In this document: positions 32,703 through 40,422 of the stretch, one piece after another
Position numbering within the stretch: position 1 is the stretch's first letter
How the letters are laid out: each line of letters opens with the position of its first letter
Assembly: GCA_007751255.1 (NCBI GenBank)
Contig: CP036296.1
Span: forward strand, 2,232,001 to 2,296,000
Direction of reading: 5' to 3'
Source: Engelhardtia mirabilis
Lineage (GTDB): Bacteria > Planctomycetota > UBA1135 > GCA-002686595
DNA length: 64,000 nt
The notes under the pieces: generated by a model
What the model was told of the DNA's origin: nothing
The model's input: the letters and a program-made list of their open reading frames with translations, nothing else
The model's database searches: none
Made by a program: the position numbers and the translations under genes

Positions 32703-34700
32703 TCAAGGCCACTCGGGGACGGCGACGTCCGCTTCGAAATTGGCCCAGAACATCAGCTCGGTTCGCGTCTGACGGCCCTCGATCACGTCGAAGGGCGCCG
32801 ACCGGGTCGTGCCTCCGCGCCAAGTCAGCTCCACGCGGTAGCTGCCGGGGACGAGCGGCAGGTGGGGCTCGACGAGCAGCAGTCCCTTCTGCGTCGGCTC
32901 GCTGTTGCGCGGACCGACGACGAATGCGGGGCCGTCGCCCATGGGAACCACGCGCAGGAGCCCCGCGAGGACCTCGGCGGGCGAGATGTCGGTGACGAAG
33001 GCGACGCCACCTGCCGGATTCAGGGTGATGGCGCGACTCACGGTCTCGCCGGCGGAAAGGGTCACATCGATCCAGTTGGCGGCGGCAGAGGACTCCCAGA
33101 CCTCACCGGGGTCGGCCCACATGGCCGCATCCGACTGCTCCAGCACGACGCGGTAGCGCCCGGCGGGTAGCGACAGCTCCGCCCGGCCCGAAGGCGGCAT
33201 GATCAGGTCGTCGGCCACCCAGGTCCCCGAATCGAGGTCGAGCACGCTGCAATCGACGTAGGAGCGCAGCCCCTCCGGCAGCTCCGTGTCGCCCGGGATG
33301 TACTCGATCGTCAACTGTGCGCAGCGCTCCGGCTCGGGAAAGCGCAGCACCAGCGGCGATGGAGGCAGGGCCCCGACGTCGACCGTCGCCGAGGCGACGC
33401 CCCGGGTCGGGCTGAACAGGCTCAAGCGGTGCCTGCCACCGGTGCGAAAGGAGATCCAAGTAGCGTCGTCGCCGTATCCGATCGCGCCGATCGACCCGAC
33501 CTCGCTCAGCTCGCCGATGCCGAGCCGGGAACCGAGCTCGTCCCAGCGCAGGGTGATACGGTCCCCGTAGAGCAACGCCAACTCGTGGCCACCGATGCGG
33601 CCGATCTGCAGCCTTTGGCCGTCGTGGGTCTCGGCCCGCACCTCCAGGAGCAGCGGGCGAGCGACGATCGTCCCCACGTTCGACGGCGCCTCCACCTCGT
33701 GGGGCAGGAGCAGGGCGTACTGGTCGGCGAACGATCCGTCCGGGTCGGCCCCTGCCAGGCGATAGGGACCGGGGCGCAGGCCCGTGAACTCGAACTCGCC
33801 GTCCTCGTCGGTGGTGGCCGGCGCGCAGAGCCTGCCGCCCAGTGGGTGATCGTCGTCGACGCTGAGGGTGCCCGCGCCCAGGGCTTCGATGCCGAGGTCG
33901 TAGTCGGCCAGGGGCTCGCCCAGCCCGTCGACCACGCGCCCGACGACCGTCGCGCCGACCAAGCGCAGGACCACGGGTGCTTCAAGGTCGCTCGCATCGA
34001 TCCACGCGGTCGAGCCGAGCCGGTCGTGGGAGGCCTTGAGCCGCGGGTTCTTGGCGCCGACCGCGACCTCGAAGCGACCACGGACATCGGTCTGTTCGTT
34101 GGCCAGCATGCTCAAGGGCTCGTTGCCCTCCAGCCACACGTCGGCCTCCGGCACCGGCCGCCCGGCGAAGTCGACCACCCGCCCGCGAACCGTGCGGCCC
34201 AGGGCCACCAGGAGTTCGACCAGGGGCGGTTCGTCTGCGGTGGCGGCGACCGCCGGAACCCGTTCAGCGCGAGTCGAATAGTGGCCCAGGGCGCGCACGT
34301 CCAGGATCGTCCCGTCCATCAGCGCCGCGCGCGGTAGCGCGAACTCGAGCATCGAACGCCCGGCGGCGTCCGTGCGCCCGTGTGCGATGGGGTCGTCGCC
34401 GAGCAGCACCTCGACCTCGACGTCGGGGCGCGGGATGTGCTGCTCGCGTCGACTGCCGCGGGCGAAGACCTCGATGTGTGCTGTGATCTGACCCACGGCG
34501 AGATCGCGGCGTAGTGCCTCCGAGGGGGCGGCGGCTGGCGACTCGGTCAAGCCGGCCATAGGCGCGGCGCCGCGCGAAGTGGGGAGGGCGGCAGTCGCCG
34601 AGGATGCGGGTGCAGCGTCTCCACCTCGATCGGCGAACCACAGGACGGCGACAAGGGCCAGGATCACCGCGGCGCCAATGAGGATTCGCGACGCCCTCAC
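32703..34700 (-). CDS. CarboxypepD_reg-like secreted/anchored beta-sandwich protein (paralogue 9)
   Basis: 665 residues from a GTG at 34700 with GGAGG 9 nt upstream. The signal-anchor helix spans residues 5-23 (RILIGAAVILALVAVLWFA). Regulatory-domain-type repeats lie at about 160-215 (GRVVDFAGRPVPEADVWL, then DVRGRFEV) and 250-310 (GRVVDGLGEPLADYDLGI, then TDEDGEFEFTGLRPGPYRL). The C-terminus has VPGSYRVELTW. The start overlaps the stop of the short repeat ORF by 4 nt (GTGA), suggesting an operon with the genes at 34697 and 35017. It is followed after 95 nt by the his leader, so read-through from this gene into the his operon is possible. Confidence 0.8.
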   Translation of the reverse strand: MRASRILIGAAVILALVAVLWFADRGGDAAPASSATAALPTSRGAAPMAGLTESPAAAPSEALRRDLAVGQITAHIEVFARGSRREQHIPRPDVEVEVLLGDDPIAHGRTDAAGRSMLEFALPRAALMDGTILDVRALGHYSTRAERVPAVAATADEPPLVELLVALGRTVRGRVVDFAGRPVPEADVWLEGNEPLSMLANEQTDVRGRFEVAVGAKNPRLKASHDRLGSTAWIDASDLEAPVVLRLVGATVVGRVVDGLGEPLADYDLGIEALGAGTLSVDDDHPLGGRLCAPATTDEDGEFEFTGLRPGPYRLAGADPDGSFADQYALLLPHEVEAPSNVGTIVARPLLLEVRAETHDGQRLQIGRIGGHELALLYGDRITLRWDELGSRLGIGELSEVGSIGAIGYGDDATWISFRTGGRHRLSLFSPTRGVASATVDVGALPPSPLVLRFPEPERCAQLTIEYIPGDTELPEGLRSYVDCSVLDLDSGTWVADDLIMPPSGRAELSLPAGRYRVVLEQSDAAMWADPGEVWESSAAANWIDVTLSAGETVSRAITLNPAGGVAFVTDISPAEVLAGLLRVVPMGDGPAFVVGPRNSEPTQKGLLLVEPHLPLVPGSYRVELTWRGGTTRSAPFDVIEGRQTRTELMFWANFEADVAVPEWP

Positions 34701-35020
34701 CGGATCGCCTCCGCTGACTGGCGGCGATGGGCGGGGGGCGTCGGCTCCACGGCGCGGAGAACCTCGGCGCGGAGAACCACGGCGCGGAGAACTTCTGCGC
34801 GGAGGACCTCAGCGCGGAGAACTTCTGCGCGGAGTACTTCAGCGCGGAGGACCTCTGCTCTGAAGACTCCGGCGCGAACGGGCGACTGTCGTTCACCGAC
34901 TTTCGACGGCCCCATCTGGCAGGCCGTCGTAACTCCTCTTGGCGCGGTCTCACCGGGCGTCATCGCATACCCTGATGCGCCGTCGACCAGCCGACTCACC
35001 GTGGCGACACGGGTCATCAC
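34697..35020 (-). CDS. Short ORF with pentapeptide-like (AEVLR) repeats
   Basis: 107 residues (start GTG 35020, or ATG 35017). Its start overlaps the stop of the upstream gene by 4 nt and its stop overlaps the start of the downstream gene by 4 nt, which favours a genuine cotranslated gene. The C-terminal half is about eight tandem copies of a five-residue unit (A-E-V-L-R in most copies), encoded by a 15-bp DNA repeat. The unit loosely fits the pentapeptide-repeat pattern (small, acidic/amide, hydrophobic, x, x), but eight copies are few for a stable beta-helix. The repeat is open in other frames too, so a non-coding minisatellite remains possible. No function can be assigned. Confidence 0.4.
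   Translation of the reverse strand: MMTRVATVSRLVDGASGYAMTPGETAPRGVTTACQMGPSKVGERQSPVRAGVFRAEVLRAEVLRAEVLRAEVLRAEVLRAVVLRAEVLRAVEPTPPAHRRQSAEAIR
34751..34870. repeat. 15-bp tandem repeat (8 units)
   Basis: Eight contiguous 15-bp units from 34751 to 34870, plus-strand consensus GGCGCGGAGAACYTC with degenerate first base and middle. The first seven differ at 1-3 positions; the last is more diverged (TGCTCTGAAGACTCC). Because 15 is a multiple of 3, expansion or contraction would keep the overlapping minus-strand ORF in frame. It lies 50-170 bp upstream of the gene starting at 34700. Confidence 0.9.
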
Positions 35021-36753
35021 TGATTGCGGGCCTCCGACGAGGCGCTGCCACCGGCCGTTCCGGTGTCAGCCCGCAGGTGAAGTACGAGGCTGCGTACCTC
35101 CCCGGGTCCGAGTTCGACAACCTCTTCGGCCGTCGCTCCAGTTGCGAACAGGCCCTTCTTCGCTCGAACGCTCAGGGACCCGGCGGGCACGGCGACAGAC
35201 GCCGGTCGACCGACGTAAATCACCTCCAGCGCCACCATCTCGCCCGATCCCGAGTCGCTGATCGTGACGACGGTCGGCGCCGTGGAGGGGGCGGCCGGGT
35301 CCTCGTCGACCTGCAGGTCGAGCCGAGCCGGGGCGTGTCGTCGCTCGAACTGCAACTCGATCGACTGCATCGAGTTCTGGGGGGTGACCAGGGCTTCGGC
35401 GATGGCGACGCCCCACTTCGGGTGGGCAGCGACCACTCGATAGGCGCCGGGTTCGGCGAGCAGGAACCGGGGCGGGCCCACGCCCGGAAGAACCGCAGGA
35501 CCGGACCTGGCGCGCGACGAGTGACCTGTCGCGTTCGCTCCGGATGCAATCGGCAAGATGGTCACGATCGGCGGTCCGTCCTGGTCGAGGTCGTCGAGAC
35601 CAGCAAAGCGCTGCGCGGACTCGAAGGCCAGGCTCGACCCGTCCCAGTCGAGCAGGTTGACCTCGATCTGCCGGCGCGCCACGACCATCTCGAGCGCGAC
35701 GTTCGGCGGCCGGATCAGTCCGCCGTCGAAGACTTCGCTCTCACGGCCCCAACTCGCGGACAGCTCGAACTCGCCGTCACCCACGCGCGGTACCGAGAAG
35801 AAACCGTTCGCGTCCGAGGTCGTCTTGGCCTCGCTCGCGCCTCCGAAGGCCTCGAGCCGTTGCAAGTCGTCCCACTCGGCGCCAGCCGGTGTCAGCGTTA
35901 CTCGCCAACCCGGGACGGCTCGCCCCAGGGGATCCACCAGGCGACCAGCGACCGAGTTCCAGCTCCGCAGCCGGATCTCGAATGTCGCGTGCGGATCGAT
36001 GCGCTCGGGATCGACTGGAGTCAGAGCTGACCAACTCTCGCCCGGTGTGGCCTGGAGGAAGCGGACCCTCGGGAACCGCTCGGCGTCGAAGTGCATCAGG
36101 CCGAAGAACTTCTGCGACGAGAGCGCTTGGATCCACTGACCCTCAGCGTCGTAGGCGCGCACGGCCGAGGTTGCGAACGAGCGGCCGGACAGGTCCACCA
36201 CCCGGAAGCGGATCGAGCCACCGGGCACGGCGCGGGCGGTGCCCGAGAGGCGCTGCACACCGCCGAGCTCCGGCACCTTGGCGGAAAGGGCCGTCATCCT
36301 GGATTGATAGCCGGGGGAGTCGACAACGAGATCCAGTTTCAGTGACTCGCCGCCGGCCGAGCTCGCCGGTGCCTCGAAGGACAGCGCCGCGCGTCCGGAG
36401 CGGTCGGACACCCCCCGCGCCATGGCGACGCCCTCGTGCTCGACGCGAACCGCGATCCCGCCCACGCGCTTGCGGAAGTCCTCGCCGGTGGTCGTGACCG
36501 ACACTTCGATGCGTCGTTCCGTCGGAAGGGGCGCCCCCTCCGATCTGCGGAGGGTCTCGACCGTAGTCGAGTTCGAAGCAGGCTCGAGCCCGGCGGCGGT
36601 TGCCGCTCCGAGCACCTCGTCCCGGGCCGACTCCGGGAACGGACCGATCGGGCAAACCGGAGCCTCGGCTACGCCCCCGACCGGAGTCAGCCACAGGGCA
36701 AACCCGATCCAGAGCACCACGACGAGGGCGGTCATCAGGCTGAGCAATCGCAT
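35017..36753 (-). CDS. CarboxypepD_reg-like secreted/anchored beta-sandwich protein (paralogue 10)
   Basis: 578 residues from the ATG at 36753, which begins a signal-anchor helix (MRLLSLMTALVVVLWIGFAL). Beta modules include a transthyretin-like early domain (GGIAVRVEHEGVAMARGV, then SDRSGRAALSF at about 105-125) and a regulatory-domain repeat at about 270-330 (GRLVDPLGRAVPGWRVTL, then SDANGFFSVPRVGDGEFEL). The C-terminal module is less canonical (VPAGSLSVRAKKG). Its stop overlaps the next short ORF by 4 nt (GTGA). Divergent in sequence from the plus-strand members, but the same architecture. Confidence 0.78.
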   Translation of the reverse strand: MRLLSLMTALVVVLWIGFALWLTPVGGVAEAPVCPIGPFPESARDEVLGAATAAGLEPASNSTTVETLRRSEGAPLPTERRIEVSVTTTGEDFRKRVGGIAVRVEHEGVAMARGVSDRSGRAALSFEAPASSAGGESLKLDLVVDSPGYQSRMTALSAKVPELGGVQRLSGTARAVPGGSIRFRVVDLSGRSFATSAVRAYDAEGQWIQALSSQKFFGLMHFDAERFPRVRFLQATPGESWSALTPVDPERIDPHATFEIRLRSWNSVAGRLVDPLGRAVPGWRVTLTPAGAEWDDLQRLEAFGGASEAKTTSDANGFFSVPRVGDGEFELSASWGRESEVFDGGLIRPPNVALEMVVARRQIEVNLLDWDGSSLAFESAQRFAGLDDLDQDGPPIVTILPIASGANATGHSSRARSGPAVLPGVGPPRFLLAEPGAYRVVAAHPKWGVAIAEALVTPQNSMQSIELQFERRHAPARLDLQVDEDPAAPSTAPTVVTISDSGSGEMVALEVIYVGRPASVAVPAGSLSVRAKKGLFATGATAEEVVELGPGEVRSLVLHLRADTGTAGGSASSEARNQ

Positions 36754-37152
36754 CACTGGCGCGCGTCGCGCACCGACCTTAGTCGCCGGGGGTCGAGGGC
36801 AACCGTCGGCGCCGCGGATTTGGGGTGCGCCACCCGACCGATCACGCTCCAGAGGCGGGTCCGCGCCCGAACCGAGCTCGCGGACCCGGCGCGCAGGCCC
36901 CAACCAGCCCGAGGAACAGCCAGCGAAGAGCCGGAGATGGGCCTGGCCGACCTCGATCGGCGGAACCAGGCCGAGGGCAAGGCGGCCGGTGTCGACTGCT
37001 TCGACGCTTCGGACTCGCGTCGACGCCCCGCTACGATCCGGACCTCGGTCGTCGTCACTCTCAGCGCTACACTCGTGTCCGCCTGTCTCCCCGTCACACG
37101 AAACCGCCACGCGCTCGCTGGTCAGGCCGAGACCAGCCATACGCTCAACACC
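36754..37152. other. Non-coding interval of about 400 bp
   Basis: Lies between the divergent starts of the genes at 36753 (minus) and 37153 (plus). Open frames cross it in several phases but none has a plausible protein beginning here. No strong hairpin, tandem repeat or promoter was seen. Confidence 0.5.
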
Positions 37153-37452
37153 ATGCCGTCGCCGCTCAAAGACGCCGATGACCGACGTCCCGGTGAGTTC
37201 TACGAGGATTGCGCGTATCACCCATGCCTTTGCACGGCAACCGACATGGGGACAGTCGATGGGATTTCCCTCGTGGACGGCTCTTATCCGCGCAACTGCG
37301 GAGTTCCCCACTGCGGCGTTCGGAAACTGACCTTCGAGGAGGCGGTTCAGTGGCGCCTTCACGGTCCAGCAGACCTGCCGCCAGAGGTCGAGGCTCAGAT
37401 GACCGATGCCCAGAAGTGTTGGCTGAAGCCCGCCAATGACAATCGCGTCTGA
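37153..37452 (+). CDS. Small Cys-rich conserved-looking hypothetical protein
   Basis: 99 residues from the ATG at 37153. The composition differs from the shadow frames around it: ordinary amino-acid balance, a cysteine/histidine pattern in the first half (EDCAYHPCLCT, then PRNCGVPHCGVRKLT), followed by a helical, acidic C-terminal half (FEEAVQWRLHGPADLPPEVE). The Cys and His spacing suggests a small metal-binding (zinc) domain. It is the only plus-strand gene between 34.7 and 52 kb, flanked by CarboxypepD_reg-like genes on the other strand. No family was recognised; the start could lie a little upstream, since the frame stays open. Confidence 0.6.
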   Translation: MPSPLKDADDRRPGEFYEDCAYHPCLCTATDMGTVDGISLVDGSYPRNCGVPHCGVRKLTFEEAVQWRLHGPADLPPEVEAQMTDAQKCWLKPANDNRV

Positions 37453-37636
37453 CCATGGGCCGTGGCGAGCCGTTCCGGGCGCACACAGCCTGTGCTCGCA
37501 CTCGCAGGCCGGCACACGTCTTCGTTCCGCGTAGGCGGTGCCGCGCTCCGGAGTCGCCGGAGGGCTTGCCAGAATGGGCGCACCGGGCGCGCCCGTGTTC
37601 CCTGCTTGCGAATCATCCGGGCCAGGGTCCTCACGC

Positions 37637-39649
37637 TCAGAAGCGGGCCAAGTCACGCAGCGGGTCGGGGTTCTGCTCGAGATCGACCCGCAGGGCGGTC
37701 GCTTCCCCGGCTCGGATCTCGACCGTTCCCGTGAATCCCAGGTGCCGCGGCACGCGTACGCGCAGTGCGTACTTCCCCGGGGGCAGGGTGACCCGTTGGG
37801 GGTGTAGGGCGGCGCCCCAGTCGAACAGCTCGTGCAGCTCCTCGGCCGAGAGTGCGTCGGCCAGGCTCTCGTACTGGGCCACCAGCGCGGTGAGCTGCTC
37901 GGGTTCCAGCCGCACTCGCGCGACGTCGAGTTCGAGGGTCAGGGGCGAGGCCGACGAGCCTAGAGGCGTCAGCACGACGTGCCCGTGCAGGTCGCGCGCG
38001 AACCAGCCGTGTCCGTCCTGGGCTCCGCCCGCCGGCGTGAGGTAGCCGGGATCGATCGGGGCCAGGGTCACGCCCAGGGCCAACTCACCCGCCGGCGGCA
38101 GGTCCGCGCGCACGGTGGTGATCTCGCTGGTGACGACCTCGAACTCGAGTCGCCGCCACAGTCCGTGGGTGCGCGAGGGGCTCCAGTTATCGCCGCCGCC
38201 GAAGCCCTCCGGGCTCAGCTCCACGTCGTAGGAGGCGTCGGGCAGCTCGAGCCGGGTGCCGGAGCGCGGGGCGAAGGTGCCCTCCTGGACGATGCGTTGG
38301 GACGGCGCGTGGCGTATGCGAAAGCGAACCTGGCCCGGGACCGCGACGTCCTCGGCCAGGCCCAGGTCGAGGGTTCCCGTTCCGGTCGGCGCGATGAGCG
38401 GCACGTCGAGCTCCAGGGGCAGCGAGGGCTCGATGCCAGCGGGGATGCGCGCGAAGGCCACGGAGCGGTCGGCGTTAAGGAAGGAGACGACCAGCTCCTC
38501 GCCCAGGGGCAGGAGCGCGGTCACGGAGCCGTCGGGCTGCTCGACCGCCCCGATCGGCGTGCGCTCGGAGGACGCGACGCGCTCGATCCGCAGCAGGGAG
38601 TAGCTCGCGTCGAGATCCAGAGACTCAGGTCGGGCCGAATCGACGCGAGTGGGCTGCCAGTTGCCCTGGCCGTCGACCGGACGGATGCTCGCGGGGCAGA
38701 AGTTCAGGCTCGCGTCAAAGCTGTCTGCATCGATGGCGAGTGGCGTGTCCGTCAGGAGCCTGCTGCCGAGCAAGGGGTTCGACGTGAACAGTTGGACCGC
38801 GTCGGACGCAGGCGCCAAGAGCTCGAAGGCTCCGTCGCGATCGGTCACCGCCAGGGGGTAGCCGTACAGCAGGCCCGCCTCGCGCTGCGGGTCGAGGGCG
38901 CGGCCCGACTCGATCAGCCAGGCCAGGTCCTGGGGAACCTCCGCGGGCAGGGCCACCAGCGTCAGGCCGACGAGGGGCTCGCCCAGGGCATCGGTCAGGA
39001 GGCCCGCGATGGGACGCCGCTCGCCGAAGCGCAGGTCGGCGCCGCTCGCACCGGGGGCGATCGTCACCGGACCGGCCAGACCGAGGCGCGCGCTGTAGCC
39101 GACCAGCTCCAGGCCGCGATGACCCGCCAGGTGCAGGCGAAAGCCGCCGGTCGCGCGCGACGGCGCGGTCGCCACCGCCGAGGGCCCCAGGTCGAGCGAG
39201 CCGGCCTTGCCGACCGCGGTGACCTGCACGCCCTCGACGGGCAGGCCGTCGGCATCGGTGACGCGACCCTGGAGCGTGACGCCGGGCAGGGCGACCACCC
39301 GCAGGGTCACCAGGCGCCGCTGACCGGCCCGCAACTGCCCGAAGCGCGGGCGCGCCTGCCAGCCCGGCTCGTCGACCATGGCGCGTAGGACCGAGTCGGG
39401 ACCGATTCGGTGCTCGGGGATCGAGACGCGGGTGCGGGCCACACCCTGCTCGTCGGTGACGAGCACGGCCAGGGGCTCGTCCGCGAAGCTGAGGGACACC
39501 CGGCGGCCGGGCACCGGCTCCCGGCCCTCCTCGCGCGTGTCCGTGGTCAACACCACCACGTCGACGTCGAGGGAATCTTGGCGGCCGTCTCGAGCGACGG
39601 CGGCTGAGACGAGGGCGGCGAGCAGCAGCAGAACGGGAACGCGAATCAT
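37637..39649 (-). CDS. CarboxypepD_reg-like secreted protein (paralogue 11)
   Basis: 670 residues from the ATG at 39649. A typical cleavable signal peptide (MIRVPVLLLLAALVSAAVA) distinguishes it from the signal-anchored relatives. An early transthyretin-like domain (VPGRRVSLSFADEPLAVLVT) is followed by regulatory-type repeats at about 125-180 (GRVTDADGLPVEGVQVTAV) and 215-275 (LLTDALGEPLVGLTLVAL, then TDRDGAFELLAP). The C-terminus carries the family motif PPGKYALRVRV. The 32-nt gap behind the metallo-beta-lactamase gene allows cotranscription. No enzymatic motif is seen. Confidence 0.78.
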   Translation of the reverse strand: MIRVPVLLLLAALVSAAVARDGRQDSLDVDVVVLTTDTREEGREPVPGRRVSLSFADEPLAVLVTDEQGVARTRVSIPEHRIGPDSVLRAMVDEPGWQARPRFGQLRAGQRRLVTLRVVALPGVTLQGRVTDADGLPVEGVQVTAVGKAGSLDLGPSAVATAPSRATGGFRLHLAGHRGLELVGYSARLGLAGPVTIAPGASGADLRFGERRPIAGLLTDALGEPLVGLTLVALPAEVPQDLAWLIESGRALDPQREAGLLYGYPLAVTDRDGAFELLAPASDAVQLFTSNPLLGSRLLTDTPLAIDADSFDASLNFCPASIRPVDGQGNWQPTRVDSARPESLDLDASYSLLRIERVASSERTPIGAVEQPDGSVTALLPLGEELVVSFLNADRSVAFARIPAGIEPSLPLELDVPLIAPTGTGTLDLGLAEDVAVPGQVRFRIRHAPSQRIVQEGTFAPRSGTRLELPDASYDVELSPEGFGGGDNWSPSRTHGLWRRLEFEVVTSEITTVRADLPPAGELALGVTLAPIDPGYLTPAGGAQDGHGWFARDLHGHVVLTPLGSSASPLTLELDVARVRLEPEQLTALVAQYESLADALSAEELHELFDWGAALHPQRVTLPPGKYALRVRVPRHLGFTGTVEIRAGEATALRVDLEQNPDPLRDLARF

Positions 39650-39681
39650 CGAGCGGTTGGCGGTGGGAGAGGCCCCGCCGC

Positions 39682-40422
39682 TCAGCGCTTCACGCGACTG
39701 CCCGGCACGAGGTCGAGCGCGCCCGATTCCTCGAAGCGCACCTGGCACTTGGTGCCGCCATCGTAGTCGCGGGCCTCCACCAGCAGGCGGGCGGGCTGGC
39801 CGAAGGCCGTGCAGGGCTCGTCGCGCAGGTCATCGACTCCGCGCCAAGCGCGCACGAAGGGGTTCGACTCCCACTCGGCGCCGATGGTGGTCTCGTCCAC
39901 GTGACCCGGGTTGACCAGGGTGCCGTGGGGCAGGGCCATGAGGGTGCCCATGACCGACTCGCGCAGCTCTTCGAAGGTCCCGTGCCCCGGCGCGCGCGTG
40001 CCGCCGACGCTGCCCTTGAACAGGGTGTCGCCGGTGAAGACGCGGGACTCGTTGACCAGGAAGGCCAACTGGCCCTCGGTGTGCCCGGGGATGTGGAGCG
40101 CGCGCAGCACCAGGTCGCCCGAGCGCAGCTCCTCGCCCGCGGCGAGCTCGCGGTCCAGGTCTCCGAAGAGCTCTGCCTCCGCGGCGTGGCCGCAGATCGG
40201 GCAATCGAAACGCTGCTTGTAGTCGGCGTTGTGGGTGACGTGGTCGTGGTGGTGGTGGGTACACAGCACGTGGGTCACGGTCAGGCGGTGGGCCTCGATC
40301 GCGGCCAGGATCGGCTCCATCGGACCACCCGTGTCGATCAGCACCCCGTGCCCGCCGGGGCGATCGCCCACGAGCCACGTGTTCGAGAGCCAGCGGGGAT
40401 CGAGGCTGCGTTCGACGATCAT
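39682..40422 (-). CDS. Metallo-beta-lactamase-fold hydrolase, glyoxalase II-like
   Basis: 246 residues. The dinuclear metal-site motifs are intact: THHHHDH near residue 56 (HxHxDH), IPGHTEGQL, FTGDTLF with the bridging Asp, and NPGHVDETTIG with the final His. The GHxxxTTIGxE signature and overall length match small glyoxalase II-type thioester hydrolases. Two cysteines (DCPICGH) form an unusual small insertion after the metal loop, and there is an extra C-terminal strand (about 30 residues) past the core. The ATG at 40422 overlaps the stop of the S9 peptidase gene by 4 nt. The substrate is not determinable. Confidence 0.88.
   Translation of the reverse strand: MIVERSLDPRWLSNTWLVGDRPGGHGVLIDTGGPMEPILAAIEAHRLTVTHVLCTHHHHDHVTHNADYKQRFDCPICGHAAEAELFGDLDRELAAGEELRSGDLVLRALHIPGHTEGQLAFLVNESRVFTGDTLFKGSVGGTRAPGHGTFEELRESVMGTLMALPHGTLVNPGHVDETTIGAEWESNPFVRAWRGVDDLRDEPCTAFGQPARLLVEARDYDGGTKCQVRFEESGALDLVPGSRVKR

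Noticed and set aside
34751-34870. CRISPR array
   Set aside because: The 15-bp units are contiguous with no spacers and no cas genes are present; it is a minisatellite.
34727-34975. Plus-strand pentapeptide-repeat protein over the 15-bp repeat
   Set aside because: It repeats every five residues, but the register does not fit the pentapeptide consensus and it lacks a coupled start or stop; the minus-strand frame is better supported.
36436-37452. A 338-residue plus-strand gene
   Set aside because: Everything before 37153 lies opposite paralogue 10 or in non-coding sequence and has shadow-frame composition; only the last 99 residues look real.
37574-37592. Small GC-rich hairpin as terminator between convergent genes
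   Set aside because: Only a 6-bp stem with a 7-nt loop; easily due to chance at this GC content.
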